From contig CAKMRJ010005523.1 in assembly GCA_928212115.1 (NCBI GenBank), positions 240,307,964 to 240,371,963 of the forward strand: 64,000 bases of DNA. The letters run 5' to 3'. Below the pieces are notes generated by a model, which did no database searches, had not been told where the DNA came from, and was given only the letters and a program-made list of their open reading frames with translations. Position 1 is the first letter of the stretch; each line of letters opens with the position of its first letter. Both the position numbers and the translations under genes were made by a program. Shown in pieces: positions 57,728-64,000 of this stretch. This DNA comes from Lactuca virosa (taxonomy: Eukaryota; Streptophyta; Magnoliopsida; Asterales; Asteraceae).

Positions 57728-59092
57728 GTTGTGTGGGGTTGATGTTGAATTAATATTAGATTTTCATGTTCTTCTAAGTGATTTATTTAATTTTTATTTG
57801 CTATCTCATCCATATATTATCACTTCATCAACAATATTTCCATAGTTGTTTTAGTGAAGCTTTGAGGGAGATTTTGTGGTATTTAACCCTAGCCTTCATA
57901 AAATCGAATTTGATGCTTCATTTATGATTTGAATGGACTTTTGATTTTTGCACTATACTTTAGACCACCAAGGTATCACTATTCTGCCCACAAAATAGTT
58001 TATTTAATCATTAGTGGTGGAATGTAAGGATTTGGAACCTTTACTTAACATTTTGATTTGTACCCAAGCTTGAAGAAGTTTCACTCTTGTTGGTAGATGA
58101 AACTTTAAATTCAAATATAATTTTCTAGATGAATTTATTGTGTAATTATTCTTTTGTTATTGATCCTTGAGATGATTCCATTATTCTATTATTAGAATGT
58201 TAGTAATTGGTGATTCCAATGACATTTCGTCATTAGAATGAAATTAAAATACATATAAATCGATATTAACCTAACAATACACTTGAAAGGAGTTAAGGAT
58301 TTCTAAACTATAAGTAGTTTAATATTTTAAAAGTGATTAAAAGATCAAACTGAACTCACAAATGCTTTATAAGAATTGAAGCCTCAAAACTCCTTATATT
58401 GATTTGGAATCATGTACCGATGATTGAATTACAATTAATAATGTTTTAACTACAATAAAAAAAATTTCAAAGATGATTTTAAGGTCATTAGAACTAATTT
58501 AGTTGAGTCCATGAGTTGGAAATGCTAATGTTGAGACTATGTCTCCACTATTTCTTCTATTAAGTTTTTTTTTTTTTTGGTATTTATAGTCATTTAATCT
58601 CCTATTTATGGATGTAAATATTCATGTTAATCATGTCATGAATTGTTATAAAAGTATCATAATCATTAATAAGTTCTTAATAACATATTGATGTCATCTT
58701 TGAAGTATTAGAGCTAATAACAAAGTACATGGCCCTTATAAGAAAATTGGTGTTGTGCTAGTGATCAGTATGCATCGTATGGGTCATGTGATATTCATGT
58801 GTTAATGCACACTGGTCATGAGTCAATGAAAGTCTTGGGGTCATTGTGATTTAGGTAAGTTTATTAAACATAAATTACATACTAAACAGGGTAAAGGAAA
58901 TATTATTGTCAATAGTTAACTTGTATATGTGAAGTGTAAGTTGCTTATCCATTTGAAAGTCAAGTATGAAGTTGTTGTTACATTGATATGAGTTTACCGG
59001 GAGCACATGTCATATATCATATGTTATGATTTGCATTTGCTTTTGCTATCACATATTATATATTTGCTTTGTCTTTTAGTAATGGGTTTCGA
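57728..59092. other. AT-rich spacer, no gene seen
   Basis: About 1.3 kb with no credible frame on either strand. It has a T13 run near 58567. Short phrases around 58730-59080 (for example GGGAGCACATGTCATAT) may be copia-derived, but I cannot place them. Confidence 0.4.
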
Positions 59093-59772
59093 GTCTCTCA
59101 AAGATCAAGAATTGGGCAACAGAAACAATAAACAATTCTGATCAAAGACTCAAAACCAAATAGATCTAACTCAATTAATCTATGCAACTTTGATAAGACA
59201 CCCTAAGTAGGAAAAACATACCTTTGGTTTCTTTGGAGGTTTCTTCTTTTGACGAGCCAGTCGATTGGACTAGAGAACCCAACATAGAGTTCCATTTCTT
59301 TAATCGCACCCAAGATGCAAAACTAAAACAGATCTGACTAAGCCTTGAACTCCAGCTATAAGAAAATTCAAAGAACACAAATATGTGTTTCGCCGCATCG
59401 TGGAAGATCAATGTCCACGTCGTGGAAACTGGGTTTCCTGCGATTCAAGGTATTTTAGGCTTCCAAGATTTTATGATAGAAAGCTATATTTCTCATGTGT
59501 TAAATCCAACTTTGGAGCCCTCTATTCATAGGGAGGTGATTTGAAACGATAGAGATAATTACCAAACTTAATTGTAATTATCTATGAAATTCGAATCATT
59601 CTAGAATATTCCATATTCCTTTATTTACCATTAATTAATTAAACTATTAATTAATAAACAAAATAAGTCCCTCAAATAAATATATTTTCAGATCTGTTTA
59701 TAACTATTAATTAACTTCTATTTATAGTTATATCACCGGGCTTGTTATGACTATGGGCACTAATCTCCATCA
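59093..59772 (-). repeat. Copia LTR, minus strand
   Basis: On the minus strand it runs from TGATGGAGATTAGTGCCC (59772 downward) to ...GAAACCCA at 59093, close to the TGTTGG...ACCCAACA pattern with mutated ends. The polypurine tract AAGTGGGAGC precedes it on the minus strand (59773-59782). Boundaries are approximate because both ends are mutated. The 78-codon frame at 59175-59411 is not supported as a gene. Confidence 0.55.
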
Positions 59773-60390
59773 GCTCCCACTTACACTTAAACATCAATAA
59801 TTGACCGGTCTAATACTTACTAGGGACAACAATGAGTGGCAGTCCAATATAACTAATGTACTTATAACGAATTTTCTATAAACAACCCTAAGACTGATAA
59901 CTTCAAACTCTTTTGATCTTCATTATATCTTATGAACTAGAGACATGGATCTAGGGTCAAACTCATGGTTCATGATTATGTTTCCCGATACCGACTTGTG
60001 GTGACTTTCAGACTGATTGTCATAACTAACCAACTCAGTCTGAACATGACCAAGCATTTGCTGTCAACACCAAATCAATGAGGGCCCCAGAGATATCTAC
60101 TTCTCCATTTCTCGTAGAAGGATCAAATAAACTTTTAATACATAGGTTAGTGTTATTCCTCAAGCAATATCTAGTCAAATCCTATATGGATTACAGTTAC
60201 GCACAACTTTGGGGAAAACCCAAAACACAACAGACTGTAGAACAAGACCTCATGTATCTCCATTTGAAGAATAAGAAACACAATCATCTTAATTTGCTTA
60301 TGACATGCTTCATGAAGTAATCTTTGAGTGTGGTTACTCCAATGCATAAAATCTCCATTTTCAAGTACTCATTGCTAGGGTATGAAGTCT
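59773..60390 (-). mobile_element. 3' non-coding region of a minus-strand copia element
   Basis: This lies upstream of the LTR on the minus strand. Phrases such as ACTCCAATGCATAAAATCTC and AACATGACCAAGCATTTGCT (+ strand) match what I recall of a common plant copia 3' region. The 80-codon + strand frame at 60078-60320 runs against the element and is not credible. The rest of the element is missing beyond 60390. Confidence 0.45.
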
Positions 60391-61459
60391 TGTCCAATAT
60401 GGAGCACTTATATCACTATGGAGCACTTGGGGTTCATGAAACATGTAACAAAGGAATGGATCATCTGATAAGGGAATTGATCGTCTGGAAAAGGAACATA
60501 TCAAGTTCCAAAGGAACGGATCATATAAAGGGGTTTTGGAGCACCTGGAAGAGGTTTGGAGCACTTGGGAGTGCGATGGAGAAATAAGGGGACCTTTGTG
60601 CCATTTGATAAAGGGATGGACCAAGAAGGATGTTGTTGTGCCATAAGCATTCCTTCTTGCGCCATGCTGCTCCCTGTTATGCTATGAGGTATCCCTCTTG
60701 CGCCATGGAGTATATTGTTGCGCGAAGCATGTTTTTGTTGCGCCAAGGTGGTGATGTTGCTCCAACCTAGAAGTTCTCTTTCCACACTTGAAGTCACTTG
60801 CACCATCCATGTTCCTGTTGTGCCATCATGGCACAAGATGGACTATCTTAGTCCTTGATGAGCCAAGTATGCTATGAAGTCCTCTATGATGCTCAAGATC
60901 GTTCAAAGATGCTCAGAAGTTGGTATTGCTCAAGGATTACACCATGTTGTGCCACCATGATGGATTTGGACCATTAGTGTTCGTGATGCGCCACATGTGC
61001 CTCATAATGCTCCACTATGGTCAAGGCGGTCCATCATGTGTGTTGTTGATGCTAATGGATTGTATGACATGGAAGAATGTTCTAGAAGATGTTGCATGGT
61101 GGAATATGATTGGTTGTCACCATTCATGGGTCTATGGGCCAATGGGCTTTACCCATTAGGGTTTTAAGTATGATCCCTCAAGTATAAATAGGCTCATACC
61201 CCCCATGATTGTAAATAGCTACATTTTCGGTGAGAACTTAAACTGAGATACAATTTTGAGTGCTTGTAATAGTTCCAGAAAGTTAATAAAATCCTCTCCC
61301 AGTCTTGTCCGCCCGTGGACGTAGGTTATCTTGATGAAACCACGTTAAAAATTGTGTTCTTTTGATTTACGTTTTTCAGAATTTTTTCGTGAGTTCACCA
61401 ATGTTTGTTTTTTTTATATTTGTATGAAGTGCTTAACTTGTTTTGTTGTCACCCAAAAA
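60391..61459 (+). repeat. 5' LTR of a Tork/Tnt1-like copia element
   Basis: The 3' end is set by the PBS at 61462. A TATA box GTATAAATAGG lies at 61183-61192. The upstream part contains about nine copies of a TTG(C/T)GCCA word (60640-60990). The 5' boundary is uncertain; TGTCCAATATGG at 60391 is the best candidate because the sequence to its left belongs to the minus-strand copia. The open frames of 79-111 codons in this LTR are not supported. Confidence 0.5.
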
Positions 61460-61461
61460 AC

Positions 61462-61473
61462 TAGTATCAGAGC
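61462..61473 (+). promoter_or_regulatory. Primer-binding site, tRNA-Met type
   Basis: TAGTATCAGAGC, one mismatch from TGGTATCAGAGC, stands immediately before the gag ATG at 61475. Confidence 0.7.
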
Positions 61474-61474
61474 T

Positions 61475-62290
61475 ATGGTTGAATATAGGAGAGTTAAGAT
61501 CGAAAAGTTCAGTGGAAAATATTTTGGTTTCTGGAAGATGTAAATTGAAGACTACCTCTACTAGAAGAATTTTTCATGAACCTTTATCAGAAGATAGGTC
61601 GTTCCTTATGAAGAAGGAGGATTGGGAGTTGTTAGATCGGCAAGCACTTAGTGTGGTGCGTTTATCATTGGAAAAGAACGTTGCTTACAACATTGTCAAT
61701 GAGAAGAAAACATATGGGTTGATCAAAGCGCTATCTAAGATGTACGGGAAACCTTCAGCAATGAATAAGGTTCACTTGATTCGATAATTGGTAAACCTAA
61801 AGATGAAGGAAGGTGGCTCAGTGACTGATCATGTCAATGGATTTAATTCAATCCTGTCAAGGTTGACATCGGTTGAGATTAAATTTGAAGATGAAGTCCA
61901 AGCGTTGCTACTGTTATCATCATTACCCAAAAAGTTGGTCAGGAACAGTGACATCAGTCAACAACTCAGTTGGAGGTGCCAAGCTGACATTCGAAGGCAT
62001 ATGCGACTTAATCCCTGGTGAGGATGTGCATAGACAAAGTGCTGAAGAATCCTATAACAGTCTTCTTATTAATGAGGAAAGAGGAAGGAAGTCCAATAGA
62101 GGGTGTGGGGGTAGAGGAATATTAAAGTTGAGGAAGAGAGGTGTATTGAAAACCAGGAAGGACATCACCTGTTGGAACTGTAAAGAAAAGGGCCATTTCA
62201 AGAATCAATGTCCGAAGCCTCTTGCAGATAAAGGCAAGAATGAGATGAACATTGCATTAGACTCTGAAGGAGATGCTCTTATCTGTGCAG
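61475..62290 (+). pseudogene. gag: Copia (Tork/Tnt1-like) gag, decayed
   Basis: It starts MVEYRRVKIEKFSGKYFGFW, the usual gag opening of this clade, with TAA at 61541-61543 and a TAG 24 bases on. One extra T near 61565 shifts the frame, after which LLDRQALSVVRLSLEKNVAY and LIKALSKMYGKPSAMNKVH are read. A further TAA stands at 61785-61787, and a second shift near 61930 leads into SWSGTVTSVNNSVG. The nucleocapsid zinc knuckle C-W-N-C-K-E-K-G-H-F-K-N-Q-C is intact (about 62169-62210). gag and pol are one polyprotein in this clade. Confidence 0.85.
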
Positions 62291-63746
62291 TTGAAAACTC
62301 ACTTGAATCCTGGATCATTGATTCTGCTGCATCATTCCATGCTAGTCATTCCAAAGATGTAATGCATAATTTTAGGCAGTACCGAGGGAAGGTCAGACTA
62401 GTAGACAACAAGAGCCTTGATATTACAAGTGTTGGGGATGTGGTCCTCAAGACTACTTTGGGCACGAAATGGACTTTGAAGAATGTCAAGTTGATTCCAT
62501 AATTGAAAAGAATGTGGATATCAGTGGGGCAACTTGATGATGAAGGTCACCATGTTACCTTTGGTGATCATCAGTGGAAGGTGACAAAGGGAAACTTGGT
62601 GGTTACTAGAGGTCAGAAGCGGGGTACACTTTACAAGGTGGAAGTTTCTGATGATGAGGCACATGTTGTTAAAGAATTTGGGGCATCCACTCTATGGCAC
62701 CAAAAACTTGGACATATGAGTGAAAAAGGAATCAAGATGCTTGCCTCCAAAGGAATAACTTCATATCTGAAGAACGTGACAATAGATTTATGTGAGCCAT
62801 GTGTTCTTGGCAAACAGAAGAAAGTTACTTTCGCGAAGATAGGATATCCACCCAAGACAAGGAAATTGGAGCTTGTTCATTCAGATGTTTATGGCCCCAC
62901 TTCATTTGCTTCAGTGGGAGCATCCCGATATTATGTTACTTTCATCGATGACTGTACTAGGAAAGTTTGGGTCTATTTCTTGAAGCAGAAGTCTAAAGTT
63001 TTCAGTGCTTTCAAGAAATGGAAAGCAATTATGGAAAATGAAACTAACTTGAAAATCAAGTGTTTCAGATCCAATGGGGGTTAATACAGTAGCAAAGAAT
63101 TCATTGATTTCTATGATGAACATGGAATCAGGATGCATAAGACCGTTACAGAAACACCTTAGGAGAATGGAGTAGCTGAGAGGATGAACAGAAAATTGAA
63201 TGAAAGGGCGAAGAGCATGATACTGCATGTAGGTTTACCGAAGAGGTTTTGGGCAGATACGGTCAACACAACTGCATACCTAATCAATAAAGGACCCTCA
63301 GTTCCCATAGGGTTCAAGATTCCAAAGGAAGAATGGCAAGGTTGCGAGGTTTCATTCAAACACGTGAAGGTCTTCGGTTGTGTATCATTTGTAAAAGCCA
63401 AAGACTCTGAGAGAGACAAGCTAGAGGCAAAGTCAAGGAAGTACACCTTTATAGGTTATGGGTTGGACGACATAGGATTCCGCTTCTGGGATAACAAGCA
63501 CAAAAAGGTTATTAGAAGTCAGGATGTGGTGTTCAATGAGAATACACTATACAAGGAAGAACTTGCTAAGGGCTCAAGCAGTAACAAACAACCAGAAAAG
63601 GAAGAACAAGTTGAGTTAGAAGAAACTTTAGAATGGCGAACCTGAGTCTTATCTAGAAGCCTTGAGGATGAAATAATCCATACAGTGGAAGAAAGCTATA
63701 AAAGAAGAATTGAGCTCACTTGACAAGAATAACACTTGATCCTTGG
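62291..63746 (+). pseudogene. pol: Copia (Tork/Tnt1-like) protease-integrase part of pol, truncated
   Basis: The protease motif reads WIIDSAASFHAS, with Ala in place of the Gly of the catalytic DSG. A TAA at 62500-62502 interrupts, then GAG-pre-integrase LWHQKLGHMSEKGIKM and CEPCVLGKQKK. The integrase core has D in HSDVYGP, but the second catalytic Asp is gone (RSNGG where RSDNGG is usual), followed by TAA at 63082-63084 and a TAG near 63160. E is kept in GVAERMN. A frameshift near 63633 precedes YLEALRMK and the first RT residues (EELSSLDKNNT). The element stops at 63746; RT and RNase H are absent. The break coincides with a minus-strand LTR. Confidence 0.88.
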
Positions 63747-64000
63747 TCAAGCTTGATGGGTTTTGAGCATTTTAACACTCCTAAGTGTACATGCATCCCT
63801 AGAAAACCTTGGATCTATGTTTGTCTAAAATACATGCAAAATACTTTTTCCAAGGTTCATAAACCTATCTAGCATACATGGGGAACTTTAAACATAAAAG
63901 ATGGCTAGAATTACATACCTTGTAGTTGTTTTGATTCCTTGAAAACCTGGAGAGCCTAGCACCCCAAGTGTGATGCCTTAAATGTTTCACACAACACCAA
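63747..64000 (-). repeat. Copia LTR end, minus strand, runs off the right edge
   Basis: It begins TGATGGGTTTTGAGC, close to TGTTGGGTTTTG, the complement of an ACCCAACA LTR end. It then parallels the complement of the inserted copia LTR (51488 downward) with phrases CCTTGGATCTATGTTT, CTAGCATAC, ACATACCTTG and CACCCCAAGTGTG. This is a related family in minus orientation, inserted into or joined to the truncated pol. Confidence 0.65.

Noticed and set aside
60078..60320. 80-codon + strand frame in the copia 3' region
   Set aside because: The sequence belongs to a minus-strand element's non-coding 3' region; the frame has no domain.
1..64000. tRNA, rRNA or snRNA genes
   Set aside because: No cloverleaf with A and B boxes or rRNA signature was noticed; the TGGTATCAGAGC hits are primer-binding sites, not tRNA genes.

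Overview
This is a stretch of plant nuclear DNA made almost entirely of LTR retrotransposons. I could not support a single intact host gene. Evidence for a plant: Ty1/copia and Ty3/gypsy polyproteins of plant clades, primer-binding sites matching plant initiator tRNA-Met (TGGTATCAGAGC), TG...CA-ended LTRs of 0.4-3.1 kb with TATA boxes, hAT-type MITEs, and long AT microsatellites. A eudicot, perhaps Asteraceae (lettuce/sunflower-like), is my best guess from the style of the families. That guess rests on memory, not on a search.

Layout. 1-9425: a Sirevirus-like copia element on the + strand with a nearly intact pol (one in-frame TAG). Its 5' half is replaced by an inverted copy of its own 3' non-coding region and LTR, so about 2.4 kb inverted arms flank the coding part. 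9426-16802: repeat-rich spacer with a CACATGTG-type degenerate tandem repeat, A/T homopolymer tracts, AT microsatellites, a 509-bp hAT MITE, an unidentified minus-strand protein relic (12775-13089), and a minus-strand fragment resembling the C-terminus of the TFIIA large subunit (16048-16205). 16803-21296: pieces of gypsy LTRs, one (18430-20913) inserted into another. 21065-53667: a head-to-tail array of one Tekay/Del-like chromovirus, LTR-internal-LTR-internal-LTR-internal-LTR, in which neighbouring copies share a single LTR. All three internal regions are decayed.

The third internal region is split by a complete but decayed copia element (40396-51488, target duplication AAGGT). That element is in turn split by a 3.1-kb gypsy solo LTR (46779-49876, target duplication CTCGT). 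53668-58560 is repeat-derived DNA holding a minus-strand solo LTR (54500-56953, target duplication ATATA) of the same family as 18430-20913, plus 49-bp and 24-bp tandem repeats. 59093-60390 is the 3' end of a minus-strand copia element. 60391-63746 is the 5' part of a Tork/Tnt1-like copia element, cut off at 63747 by another minus-strand copia LTR that runs out of the window.

How the parts relate. Each element's LTR carries promoter and polyadenylation functions, the PBS primes reverse transcription, gag makes the particle, and pol supplies protease, integrase, reverse transcriptase and RNase H. No element here is complete and unbroken, so present activity would depend on enzymes from other copies. 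The points most worth a second look are the inverted-arm copia, the shared stop codon across the gypsy array, an intron-like 67-70 bp insert between gag and protease in all three gypsy copies, recurrent GTACGC-type dyads in LTRs of two gypsy families, and the two host-gene-like relics.
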